A stretch of DNA of 64,000 nucleotides, taken from contig CM046341.1 of NCBI GenBank assembly GCA_025403435.1, forward strand, positions 5,031,462-5,095,461, written 5' to 3'. The first letter of the stretch is position 1, and each line of letters opens with the position of its first letter. This stretch comes from Artocarpus heterophyllus. Its lineage: Eukaryota > Streptophyta > Magnoliopsida > Rosales > Moraceae. The notes under the pieces are model-generated. The model saw only the letters and a list, made by a program, of their open reading frames with translations. It searched no databases and was not told the DNA's origin. Below are positions 42,841 to 54,917 of this stretch, piece by piece. Made by a program: the position numbers and the translations under genes.

Positions 42841-44903
42841 GGATAACAATGACAAGAAGCGAAAAAGATCCGTAATGGTCCAAAAAGTTTTACTGGAAGA
42901 TGTTTTTCTTTCTTTCTTTTTTTTTTCAAAGTGATGCAGGTACTAGAAGAAAATAGAAGAAGTGAACTCTAACAAAAGCCAATGTTGTTGAAGACGCCAT
43001 TATTTTCCATCACCTTCCAACGCCTTACGATATATCCCATTCTTGCTCTGCCACCATCCATCCCCCTTCCTAGAGGTTATAACACTTTGTATTTTTTCTG
43101 TTTGGTTGTGTTGATTTTAATAATTTTAATGCCAAGTTTTAGTTAGTTTTTATTTTGTTGAGTTTTATGATTTTTTTTTCCGAAACTAGTGTTAGAAGCG
43201 TTGTTAATTGAGTGTTGGGTTTTATGAAATTGATTTATGTGTTTGATATTTTAGATTGTTAATAATATATGTTTGGCAATCTTAATTTCTCTTGGTTAGC
43301 AGAAAAATTATATGCATTAGATGAGCCTATTTGTCACTGAGAGGAAATATGACAACAAAATCTTAATTTTTAGTAACTTGACAATAAGATCGACAAACCA
43401 AAGTCCTAAAATAACTATTATGTAACCATAATACATAATTTGTGGCTCACATCATGTAACAATATATACTTAATTACTGTAAAGCGATAACTTTGCATAG
43501 TATACTTAATTACTGTAAAACGATAGAAGATTATCATAATTTTACATAGCATGGTCCATGTATATAATCTTCCATCAATGGAACAAATAATAAAAAGAGA
43601 CTTTCAACTATCTTTAAACATAATTTAATCTACAGTAAATGATCTTTATTTGTCCTAACTTTACATAATATTGTAATACAAAACCACTTTAAGAAGCTAC
43701 ATTTGATTTATTTATCTTTATTTTCTGTACACGTACCTAGGTTGTTAGATAGGTCCGAATTGTACCTACGTATATCCAGAAGTTTATTTATTTTCATCTT
43801 ATAGTTATTGTTGCAGCCCTTATCATAAATTTTGTGGATGCATTTTCCTCTAATGATGTTTCACTTAACGTAGTGTATCTATTATATATGCGTCTTTGAT
43901 TCCGCAGTTTGCAAGTTATAGCTATAATTTGTTGTTTTCTTGTAGCTCATTTGGGTTAATCTTATCATGCATACTCTTGATGCACTAGCATTGATTATTA
44001 ACCAGGCCAAAAGTAAGTTTTCCATTTCCTTTTGTATTGTTTTTAGTGTAAATTATTCATCTTTCTTTCTTTTCTCGTGTTTGCTTCAATTCAATATCTG
44101 AAATATGGTATACTAATACAATTTATTTTTTAAAAGAACTAATTTAGTTGCATAAAAAAACACTAATTTAGTCACAAAATTGATTTCGTCACTAAAAGAA
44201 TTAATTGTGACAATTTCAAAAATGCTAATCATACCAAAAATGTGCCTTATTTTAGCTACAAAATTCATGTTAATCTAAGTCCTTTTTTTTTCTTTCGTTG
44301 TTCTTTTATGTGAGCCCATCCTTACTTACAAATTGCAAGAAGGTATATGTCTTATTATTCGCTCCACTTTCTAAATATTGCAAGGGTTGTTGGCCAATTC
44401 CAAATTAAGTTCAATTCTAGGCTCTAAAGAATATTATTGTAACTTTTTGGTAAAATCTCAAATTTTATTAAAAAAATTTAAACAATAGAAGTGCTTAGCT
44501 AGCTAAAATTATTGTGCGCAAAATTCAAGTTCTGGAGTGGTTGAGATGTAGTTAACTACTTATAAGCAAAGATGTGTTAAATTTAAAAAGAACCCCATTA
44601 GTAAAAATAAAAAATAAAAATAAAGTGAAAATGAGGACACCAATAGGAATGTTCGGAACAGATTTGTTCACTTTGTTCAAACTGAAACCGGTAAGAAACA
44701 CAAATAGTCTATTCCACCTTTTAAGAGCAACACAAGAATTGTGTTGAGTTTGATTGCTTTGAAGCTTCAAAAAGCCTCTTCAAAGAGTAACAACCGTGTG
44801 AGCAACAAACAACTATTAGCATATTTAAACCTTACTTTAGCAAAAACCATTGGACTCATCTAAACTTCAACAAACAACTTCTAGTCACTGCTCAGAACTT
44901 ACC
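42841..44903. other. Intergenic region
   Basis: Non-coding AT-rich sequence. A direct repeat TATACTTAATTACTGTAAA(A/G)CGATA occurs at about 43465-43489 and 43501-43525. GTCAC-containing short repeats lie around 44140-44260. No gene is seen. Confidence 0.55.
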
Positions 44904-46540
44904 ATGAAAGGCTCGTTTGAAGCGCAACCGTCTTCCGATTTTTCTAATTGCGCATCAACGAGCGAAGTATCTAAAGATGATCTAGAGACTGGCACCAATG
45001 CAATGTCAAAGAGTGTTGATGTGTTGAAAAGTTCAACCTTTAGTTCTACGTCACAAGGAATGTATCAAAATTTTGCACGTGCGGTAAGAGGCAACTAATT
45101 CATTAAGGCCTTTTAGGAAGCATTTGGAACAGCTTAATTGCCTCTTGTTTTCTTCACTTTTATTTGTTTTTATTTTTAGGAAAATTGCCTCCTGGTCTTC
45201 CTTGAGGTTAATTTAGATGATTTGAGGCCAGACCTTCACTAATAGAATATGCCTGTTTTCTTGGGGTTAACTTAAACTAGAAGCATTTCTTCCCGGGGGG
45301 GCGGGGGAACGTATCACCTGCCACTCTGAGCACATTAACTGTAGACTAGGCAACTATGGAATTGAGAAGAATGTATCAGATTATGGGGCATTCACACTTG
45401 AAAATGATCAATAAATCAATGAATCTGGTAGACAATTACTAAGTCAACATTCATGTGGAATTCTATTTCTCCTACTTGAAACCGAACTATCCTTGAAGTT
45501 AAAGATCTCAAATTTGTAAAATCTTACACAGAAGACCATGTATGGTATGCTAAAAAATCATAAGCTCTAGTTTTTTATTTTGGTTGTAGTCTAAGCAATG
45601 CGGGCTTCATACACCATATGCAGGTTCTAACAGAGATGGTGGGGACTTTCATCTTGATGTTCTGAATATGCGGGATCGTATCAAACACGCAGATTGTGAG
45701 CAGCGATGTTGGTCGATCTCTTGGAATATGCAGCCACAGTATGCTTAACAGCAACAGTTGTGATCTTCTCAATAGGGTCTATTTCTGGTGCGCATCTACA
45801 TTCGCTTTTGAAATCTTTGGCCATTTTCCTTGGTCCAAGGTACTAATCAACTATTCCTTTTTTAGTCGTTTTAGAGTGATTAACTAATCCTTGGCCTTCT
45901 CAATCCTGATGTCATTTCTTTATCTCTCCGAAGGTCCCGCTTTACACATTTGCACAAACAATCGGTTCAACAATGGGAACATATGCAGGGAAGTTTTTTT
46001 ATAACTTGGAATCAGATCTCATGCTCACCGACCGCTACATGGCTGCACTTCAGCCTTCTGGGTCGAGCTCATAGCAACATCTGTTATTATGTTCTTAGTA
46101 GCCTCATTAACTCATCAGGCTCAATCTGTAAGTAAACATCACTTGAAATTTCTAAACTCTTTAACGTGTTATTGTAAAAAGATTTTAACATAAGGTCTAC
46201 TTTTCATCATTTGAAACTTCTCCTTTTTTTTTAGGTTCGCCATTTGTCTGGATTTGTTGTTGGCATTGCGGTTGGACTAGCGGTGTTAATCACAGGGTAA
46301 GTACAAAAACACCATTATCCCCCTTGTGTTAGTAATTTAGTCGCATATTGATAATATTGACATGTTGTCACATGCGTGTATTGTAGGCCTGTTTCAGGCT
46401 GTTCGATGAACCCTGGGAGGTCAATCGGAGCTGCAATCCTTTCATGGAATTTTAGTTACATATGGATATATATCACTGCCCCAAATATTGGAGCTGTAGG
46501 AAAATGCTCTCCTATTCCAATTTCTAAGGACCCATGAACA
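44904..46540 (+). pseudogene. NIP7-type aquaporin pseudogene
   Basis: Decayed nodulin-26-like intrinsic protein gene, a membrane channel family for water, glycerol, boric acid or other metalloids. Candidate exons with GT/AG borders: 44904 to about 45083 (hydrophilic N-terminus, less certain), 45624-45839, 45934-46127, 46235-46296 and 46387 to about 46540. Protein pieces include LTEMVGTFILMF, then a TGA where Cys is expected, LLEYAAT, VIFSIGSISGAH, FGHFPWSK, VPLYTFAQTIGSTMGTYAGK, VELIATSVIMFLVASLTHQA and SGFVVGIAVGLAVLITGPVSG. The first NPA motif after SGAH is deleted; the second is NPG (SMNPGRS). There are frameshifts near 45720, 45800 and 46065, and the end after IGAV is truncated. The closest family wording I know is that of NIP7-like proteins, often anther-expressed. 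Not functional. Confidence 0.82.
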
Positions 46541-47256
46541 TAGGCCTTGTAGTTCTGTGACCTCTCCCAATACTTGTCTACGTCCTCAGACACTGGTAGG
46601 GACAGAAAGATTAAGAGGGTGAGATCACGTACCCCCACCATCACCACGCATATTTTAAAATTTCACTTTTTCCCCTTATTATTGTATAAAATATTAGTTC
46701 TACTCTTATTTTATAAGAAACTTATATGTTGAAATACATAATTATGTCTCTGTCTAATAAAATTTATATTTGACCTTTTCTTATGGTACTTCCATTAAAA
46801 ATATTTTTTTGACTTCGTCACTGGATATTAGGCTTTAGGGCAAGTTAACAATGCATTTTAATGAGCTTTTTACGCTGAATGCCATCGTTTATGGTGGTGG
46901 ATTGATAACTGTTACAACCCAAAAAAGTATTATAGTGCATGCAAGCCACACTTATTTAAACAAAGTTACTGTTGTGACGATTTTATCCTTTAATATCTCT
47001 CCAAATTTCAAATATACCTCTTTCAATCTCATATCATCAAACTCCTCCATATGGCATATTTGGAACACCATATGTAATACAATGATGTGGTAGTTGCATT
47101 CTTTGTAAATGTTTTTCTTTGTAACATAAATCAATTCAAGCTTTATTTTTATGGCATTTGTGTAAAGAGCCCCATTTTAATGCAATTATTGTTGCATGAA
47201 TAAATACTAGTCAAACCAAAATAAAGGGATAAAATGTTGAGATGAAACAAGAATTG
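46541..47256. other. Intergenic region
   Basis: Non-coding. Positions 47245-47256 (AAACAAGAATTG) are the left target-site duplication of the next element. No gene is seen. Confidence 0.55.
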
Positions 47257-47419
47257 TTGGGTTTCATCTTACGTCATCTTTCCTGTGCTTCATCAGAATT
47301 TACTGATAGAACCAGTTTTTATCGAGTGTCTTGTATTATGCATCACAGGACCATCCGTATCATCATAGGTGTCTGTAAGACTTTTGAATGAATGAAATTT
47401 TACCTTAAAAAAAAAAAAA
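47257..47419 (+). mobile_element. Truncated LINE-type retroposon with poly(A) tail
   Basis: 163 bp ending GAATGAATGAAATTTTACCTT plus a run of A's, flanked on both sides by the 12-mer AAACAAGAATTG (47245-47256 and 47420-47431). A 3' poly(A), variable-length target duplication and severe 5' truncation are the marks of LINE-machinery insertion. The ATGAATGAAATTTTACC tail is of plant L1 style. There are no A/B boxes as in tRNA-derived SINEs. Confidence 0.85.
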
Positions 47420-47431
47420 AAACAAGAATTG

Positions 47432-47895
47432 AGAATATAGTTGATCAAAACTGAATCCATAATTGATTGAGGCCAAAAACAACATCCACTTCTTAATTTG
47501 TGTGGAAAGTTTAAGAGCTTATATAACCTTTTTCTTTTAGGCAACTTATATAACCTATTACAAAGCGCTTCATAATCCTTCTTGTCTCTTAATTATGAGG
47601 TTCACTTGGTTTTCTAAAATTATATCAGGAAAAGATTTAGAAGATTTAATTTCGTTTACCATTCCTGCTTCTCACTACACGTACCCATATATTTACATGT
47701 GCATGTGTGTGTGTGTAACGACTGTCCATTTGCAAATATGTAATTGGATCACAGTCAATGACATGTTCTTTACCTTAAATATCAACGTACGACACATGGT
47801 CTGTTTTCCAAAATTGAAAAATTATTGAAGAAAACAAAAAATATATATATATATGATCGATGTGTGGCTTTTGCGATTGGACTAGTGTTGTTTTC
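47432..47895. other. Intergenic region
   Basis: Non-coding, with a (TG)n stretch near 47704-47716 and a (TA)n stretch near 47840-47854. No gene is seen. Confidence 0.5.
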
Positions 47896-48143
47896 TAAAG
47901 CACAAACGACATGGCGTTTAGTAGGTAGACTACTTGTCGTTCCCCCATATATACACGACAAGTCGTTTTATAAAAGATCATACGAAAAATGTTGATAGAC
48001 GACATGCTCCGTCTTTTTTTTTTTTTTTGGTTGTAAATTTCAAAAATACCGTTCCGACCTTAAAAAAAAAGAACTTTCTCATATATATAACTTTAAACGA
48101 CATATTGCTAATGTTGACAAGTAAACCATGTCGCTTTTAGCAT
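47896..48143. repeat. MITE-like element with CGACATGG inverted ends
   Basis: Left end AAAGCACAAACGACATGGCG pairs with the right end, whose reverse complement is GCTAAAAGCGACATGGTTTA. Internal sequence repeats CGACAAGTCG-like words (ACTTGTCGTT and ACGACAAGTCGT), giving further inverted structure. It is about 248 bp and non-coding. I cannot fix a target duplication. Confidence 0.5.
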
Positions 48144-49889
48144 TTAACTATTCTAAGACTCTAAGGGGTTTACAATGAAAATGGTAATAAGTAAGCTAGA
48201 TATTCAAGAAGTCACCAATCATACTGCATAAAGCTCTAAATTTGCATTATTGAAAAGAGAGAGAGAGAGTAATGGAGGATTTAACAATCGTGGAGGTGAA
48301 TATTGTTTCTCGCTTTGTTTTTCAAAAATAGTCAAGATGTTTGGTGTTGTGGCTTTAACTACACAATTTCAAACGTAAACAATGTAAGACTCTTATATGT
48401 TACAATGTACGGTTTCGACTACTTATGGTCCCAAATTTTCCGGAACACCACAAACAAAGATACTTACTATAAATGCATATTCAGCCGGCCAAAATAAGAA
48501 ATCTACTCGCAATTGATTGAAGAAAATTGGAAATTTTTAAGCAGGGAATAGTTGGAGAGTACATGCCACAACTTCTTGTCGATACTTCTTGCTTATGCTT
48601 TTTAACTTTGATTGACACCTTTCTATGTGTAAAATGACTAGCTTGCACATACAAACAATTATAAGGATGCTTCTTCTTTTTTTTTTTTTTTGCTCTGATT
48701 ATAAGGATGCTTCCTATTTTGGCCTTCTTGCCTTTAAAAAAAAAAAAAAAGAAAGAAAGAAAGAAAGAAAAGAAAAAAGCATCTTCTCAATATCTCTCAT
48801 TCTGTGGTCTATATAGAAGGTTCCTCACACAGGTGACATTGATAGTAGATTTTTCTCTCTCCTTTTTTGTATTTATATTTATATAATACTATTATTATCT
48901 TCTTTGTTTACTCATAGGCAACACAGAAATTTGGTAAAAAAGTGTTTTATTTTGGAAACATTTTTGCTCATAAAATTGTTTGTGAGAGGACACTATCAAC
49001 CTGAAGAGTAGAGATTGACTCTACGCCTGTATTGTGTAGTGGAATAAATATCTTTTGACCCGGCTCACATGTACCTCGTATAAATTTTTTGGCATTAAGG
49101 TGTTTAATATATTTATTTCCATTTATTGACCTTCTTATCTAAAAGAAAATAAGGTACCAAAATAGAAAGTCCATATTTTGTGTGCAAATAGCGCGCGCAC
49201 ATTTCCTCATGTATGTGTCAGTGGTGTTAAAGCCACCTCTAATCCCAATTTTTTTGTGCTAAAATTATAAATTGTCCTCTTTTAATTAGCAAATATAGTC
49301 TTTTATCTTTAATTATAGACGTAAAAATCTTTTAAATAACTACCGATAAAAAGTGACGATATATTATTTTGAAACGTAGTTTAAATTATTAAGTTATGAT
49401 TTAAACCAACCTTACTTCAAATTATCTTACAAAATTTGAACTTTCAAAGCCAATTTTAATAAGCTTTTTAGTTTGAACTACATTCACAAACGACTCTTAA
49501 GTTAATACAAAAAATTAAGATTAGAGGTGATATTTTAAACATTACAATTTATTCCAACCAAATGTATAGAATTTCCATGCCATTACGTGAAGAAGGCCTG
49601 ATACTAGTTCTATATAAGGTGACAAATATTATATACGTGTCGCTCACGTTTTCTCAATGAATGAATTATTTTGTGGCTGAAATCTTGTTTATTGAAATTA
49701 ATGGAACAATTTTGTGGCATTGTCATTGTGTGTATGTGATGGGACCCTAACACTCATCATTTTCCATATAGTCTAACCCATCAACCTCCACGTGTATATG
49801 CGTCCAGTAAGATATCTCTAATTTGCTGAGAATTGGCAAAGGCAAGACAAGACAAGACAACAAACAATATTTGATTATTCAACTCGTCC
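48144..49889. other. Intergenic region
   Basis: Non-coding. It contains a GA run near 48258-48268, poly-T near 48676-48691, an A-run with GAAA units at 48737-48775 and a GCGCGC spot near 49191. No gene is seen. Confidence 0.55.
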
Positions 49890-50080
49890 AATCAAATACA
49901 ACATCAAAAAATAAAAACGCGCTAAAAAAGAAAAGAGAAATTAAAGGGCATTAAATCTAATAAGTTTTCTCATTCTTCAACCCATTTTTCAATTGGTTCT
50001 TGCAATCTATTTTTATTATAAAGTTGCTTAAAGACAAGTTTGATTAGCAAGATATAGAAGGGGATGCTTATTTTTACAAA
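49890..50080. repeat. Local duplication, copy 1 (uninterrupted)
   Basis: Shares GCATTAAATCTAAT(A/T)AGTTT, CTCATTCTT(C/T)AACCC, CATTTTTCAATTGG and CTCTTGC/TTCTTGC words with 50255-50375. It continues into AGTTGCTTAAAGACAAGTTT, which matches AGTTGCTTCAAGACAGGTTT at 52578-52597. It thus shows the state of copy 2 before the LTR insertion. Confidence 0.85.
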
Positions 50081-50254
50081 TAGTACTTTAAACTTAGAAC
50101 AAGAATGAAGAAATTAATGATATTTTTTTATTTTTTTTGTTTTACTAGATCAATCCCTCAAGACTTTTGGTCTCCACCCAAACTCAATAAAAAAAAAGGA
50201 TCATTTCTTATGGATTTTTTGAGAAGGATTTTGATCTAGTTTAAGGCCTATTAG

Positions 50255-50375
50255 AAGAAAAGGCACTCATCAAAAAAATATTAACACACTAAAAAAAGAA
50301 AAGAAAAATTAGAGTGCATTAAATCTAATTAGTTTCCTCATTCTTTAACCCATTTTTCAATTGGCTCTTGCAGGC
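50255..50375. repeat. Local duplication, copy 2, left part
   Basis: Left half of the second copy of 49890-50080; the LTR at 50376-52560 interrupts it just after GGCTCTTGCAG. The remaining half resumes at about 52561. Confidence 0.85.
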
Positions 50376-52560
50376 TACGTCACCCCCTGAAACCCGATGG
50401 TGACTTAGCAGGTTAATTAATTTAATTAAATCAAATTTATTAAGTTAATTAAAATTAAATTTTAATTAAAATCACCTATTTAAAGAACTTAGTTGATTAT
50501 GAAAAGGGTGATAAATTTAGAACTTCTTAAACAATTAAAATAATAAAGTAGATATGATAAAATAAAATAATAAGAGAAAGAAATATGTGTTGGGTCCCAC
50601 CAGGCCCACAACTTGTGCACACACATAGTATCGACAATAATTAAATTACAACCACAATCTAATATAAGAAAAGGAAAATTAAAACAATACATGCCTTGAC
50701 TAAATAGTACAAATAACCTATTCAAGATTCTTCTACTGCTCGTAAGTCCGCTCGGTAGACTCCTGATCGATTTTAAGCTAAATTCTGCCTGGGGGAAAGG
50801 GTTTGAAAAAAAATAAAATGTGAACGAAAGGCTCAATAAGACTAGGTTTTAAAAACACCAATTTGAATATAAAATTTATCATTAAAGGAAATGTTTAGCA
50901 AACAAAATTTAAGAAATAAATAAATAAATTCAATTAAACCATTCTTACCAAAAACTGTTCATTGTTCATCCAAAAGGATATCGTTATCTTTTCTTAGGCA
51001 AACTATAGTTATCACCCCCATAGTGGCCCAGTTGGGTTTCGGAACCTGCCCCCGAGATCGGGTCGTCGCGCTCTACACGACCCGATCTTTGAGTATGGCA
51101 TCATGCCTATCTATGCATTTCTCTAGTTATTAAAATCTCACTTTACCAAGTGTGTCATTTACATTTATTATGCGGTTCATTAAGAACACCATCTCATTTA
51201 ACAGGTTATGAAAACAACTGATAAAAACCTTCTTCAATTATTTATTAAAAACATTTTGAAAGAAATCATTTGAGGTCAAAACTATTTAAAAACATGGCTA
51301 CTAAAGAAGGGGTAGAAGTCATACCTCAATGTCTGATACCGTAACTCAGCACTGCAATCCGGCTCCGCTATACGTTGGCTCCATGGAACCACGAACAACC
51401 ATATACATGAACTAGGTTCGTTAACATTTATCTTAGGGTACACCACTCTACATTGCTATCTTATGGTGTTTTAGTGTGCGATTAAGGTTCATAAAATCAT
51501 ACAATAAAGTTAAAATCTTAATATGGGTTTAAAACAGTGAAAACGGGTACAAAATAATCATTTTTCATGGAGTCTATTTCGGCCTGTCGAACTCTACAGT
51601 TCAGCCTACTGGTTGTTCAACACCGGCCTGTCGAACTTTTCTAGGTTGGGCCTTCTGATCATATGAGTCCGACCTGTCAATGTTCAACATCGGCCTGTCA
51701 AACTGGAAAAATCTAAAAATTTTCAGACTCGAGCCTCGGCCTCCCCAAGCTCGAATCTTTATTTTCAACCTGTTTTCTCAGCTCCCAGGCATACAAAACA
51801 TTCATAAATAATAGAAAAACATAATATGACACTTTTGAACACATCCAAACATAATTTACATAGAAAATTTCAAAGAAATCTGAAAATAGAGAAAAAGAGA
51901 AAAAGTTGATTAAGCTTGATTTTGTCCAAATCAAGCTTAGATTCGTGAGGGTTTATGTTCTACTAACCTAGATTAAGGGTTTCTTAAGCTCATAAAACTC
52001 GGATTGTAACATTTTAAAGAAATTGAAAGTTTGGACAAAAAGTTTAAAATTTTAAAAAAAGTTAAACTAACCTTGAATCTGAGCTTTAAATTCGAGTTTA
52101 TGGAGGCTAATCCTTGTTTCCAAGCTTCCAATCCACCGGAAAATCAAGGCTTGAGCTCCAAAATTTGAATCAAAGAGAGAGAGAGAGGTGCTGGGAGAGA
52201 GTGGGGGAAGGAAAGAAAGAGAGAGGGAGAGCGTGAGAGAAAGAGAGGGAAGGAGAGAATAAATATAAGAGGGGCCAGCAAGTTTCAACAAAACTGTGGG
52301 CTGCCCTTGTTTTCTCAAACTGATTTCATGTGGTTCGAGTTTTTGGCAAGGTGAGACTTGTTTAGAATTTGGCTAATTGTTTTGTTTCAAATTCAAAATA
52401 ACAAATAAAGATGCAAATAATAAAAAAATAAAAAAATAATTAATAGTGAAATTAACTTGAAGACATCATAAGATAATTAAATTAGGTTTATATTACATTT
52501 AGGCACACTAATAAACTATATTACACGTTAATCTTACTAAATTAATTTTGGGGTGTTATA
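50376..52560 (-). mobile_element. Diverged solo LTR related to the Ty3 LTR family
   Basis: About 2185 bp. It shares landmarks, in order and in minus orientation, with the solo LTR at 11827: CCCACAACTTGTGCACACACAT, ACATGCCTTGA, GAACGAAAGGCTCA, GTGGCCCAG(T/C)TGGGTTTCGG, CACGACCCGATCT, TATGGCATCATGCC, a GGCTCCATGGAACCACGAACAA block, a decayed palindrome array, and a GA-rich tract (52171-52256). Termini have decayed (TACGTCACCCC left, GGGGTGTTATA right) and no intact target duplication remains. No internal element sequence is present. Confidence 0.88.
51583..51705. repeat. Decayed palindrome array in the diverged LTR
   Basis: Recognisable copies include TTCGGCCTGTCGAA (51587), TTCAGCCTACTGG (51600), CCGGCCTGTCGAA (51623), GGGCCTTCTGATC (51647), CCGACCTGTCAAT (51668) and TCGGCCTGTCAAA (51691). 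Most changes are C-to-T or G-to-A, as expected from decay of methylated cytosines, and the position within the LTR matches that of the intact arrays. Confidence 0.8.
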
Positions 52561-54917
52561 GTCTTTTTTCATTGTAAGTTGCTTCAAGACAGGTTTGATT
52601 TACTAGCTTAAATCTTTTATCAAATACAAGTTTAAAAATACGCTTGATTTATTTATTTTTTCTTCCCAAATCTTTCTTGTATTTCGCTTTCTTCTGTAGT
52701 AAAAAGTACGTAGCTTTCCTCACCAAATTTACAAATTAAAACAAAGTTTCAATTATCTAATACAATCCACCATCCTCCATACACTCCGGAGGATGACTAC
52801 ATTAACCCCAATTTCGTCTCCTCTAGTTGGCACAATTCACCTCAGTATAATATTCTTCCCTTTACTTTCACAACAACAAAAGTCATAACAAGCACTTAAA
52901 TTATATTAAGGTCACTATTTCATATCACACACAAATATATATAGATATATATATGAATGTATTTTATGAATAATATTGGCTTTGATTATTTTCTTTTGTT
53001 ACGTTAATTTAGTAATTACAAGACGTACTATGATTAGTGATTAATTATTGTGTCACTGGTGGTAATCGCAATAACAACTATAACTGATTAACTATGCGGA
53101 AAAATTTTGGATGGGTTTAATTAATTCTGATTAAAAAAATCTGATTTACTCTTTATTTGCGATACTATATATTAGTGATTATTATGCAGGCAATTAGTGT
53201 ATGGAGTTTAGTTAATTTTGATTTCCTCTTTGTTTAGTTAATCAGTGATGGATGACAATATATCGGTGACTAAGTATGCAGACAAATAGTGTGTAGTTCG
53301 ATTTAATTATATTAGATTTATATATTGTAATTACTAATATGACAGTAACAGCAAAAGAAAATAATCAAATCGAATGGCGATGAAATACCCTTTTTTAGCT
53401 ATTATGTGACTATCATAACCCATTATTTTAAACGTTCTTTTGGAATGCTTTCTCATTGCTTTGTCATTACTTGTCTTGTAATTCTTGTGTGGTTCTACCA
53501 ATTCTCTTCTAGTTGGGGAAAAGGTGCTTTAAAGCAAAATCAAGTCATGCTGATGTTCTAGTTTTACTTTCGGAATGGATCTTCCATTTCAACTCCTTTC
53601 TCGCTAAAACGACAATATCATGTTTTTATTTGTTGAGTAAAGATGCTAAGAAAAGTAGTCTTAATAAAAAATTTAAAGCTTCTTAGAGAGGAAAAGATGA
53701 GTAAATTAGCACTAAATTGTATTTGTACGCAGATAACACAAGATCCACGATGATAACTCTAGCTAATCTTAACTTTCATACCAAACATGATCAAATTAAT
53801 AATAGTAGATTCTGTCTATCAATAAAAAAATGACAACTCAAGAATAAGTATAAAAGATAAAGTTAGAACCGGCATCTTAACTATACTCATTGCATTGATA
53901 TTTGATTTATCCGACCAGAGATTTGAGATATATTCCATGTGAGTATGTGGCATATGAAAGTTTTCCCCCCTTATTTTGCACGAAAAATCAGAAACTCCAA
54001 TGTTGTTTTCACTTTGGACGGTATCAAAAGTCAAGGGAAAAGGAAGAATTAGGTTTTGTAGTTATCACTTTTCCTCGTAAACAAAAGAGGGGTTTTTCAC
54101 AAGCCATAATCAATGCTTATAATTGTGGTTCTACACAATCCCAAGGTCTTTGCATTTGAGGGCATCCATCTATTTGTCATCCATTCCAAGTAACATTTTG
54201 TTTTGTGTTGGATTATGGAATCAGCCACATTGCTGTGGTCCTACCAACTCCCATCCACCGTTCCTTTTGTTTTTACGTTTTTTCCATTCGCAACAATTAA
54301 AAAAAAAATCTGAATTTGATTTTTTTTTTTTTTGTTGACAAAATTGGTTTTGGACTATGAATATCTTTTTTTTTTTTTTTACCATTAGAATATATGTTTA
54401 ACAACATAAGGAAAAACATTGAAGGAGGGAGGGTATTTTGGCGTAATATTTTTATTTTGAAGTTTACGTTAAAAGACGTGATTCAATAAAAAAGAGGGTA
54501 ATTGCACATTCAACTTGAGGTATAAATATCTAATGCTTTAGTATTACACAATTCATATGAGTGGGATCTTCATAAGTTCCATCTAATTTGATTACCCTTT
54601 TTTTTTCCAATACCCTATGTTACGTGGAAATTTGATTCAATTTCAATAAACAAGAGGGGGAAATAACAAATTTAATTTGAAAAATTAGGAGCAAATATTT
54701 AATCTATTAGTTGTGTACAATTTTAAACCATCAGATTTTTCTAAGTTTTGTTAAATTTGATATCTTTGTTAGTTATGATAATCGTTTGTTGTAATATTGT
54801 AGTTTAGAGCTAATATGATCTTATTAGGATTTTTTTAATTAAAAAAAAGAAGAGAATGTAAGTAAGAAAGTAAGGTAAAATTTGTGTAAAACTGAGAAGG
54901 GATAAATATGTCACAAG
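52561..54917. other. Intergenic region
   Basis: Begins with the right half of the local duplication copy 2 (52561 to about 52660). The rest is AT-rich and non-coding, with TA-rich spots near 52934-52955 and poly-T near 54320-54332 and 54367-54380. No gene is seen. Confidence 0.55.
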
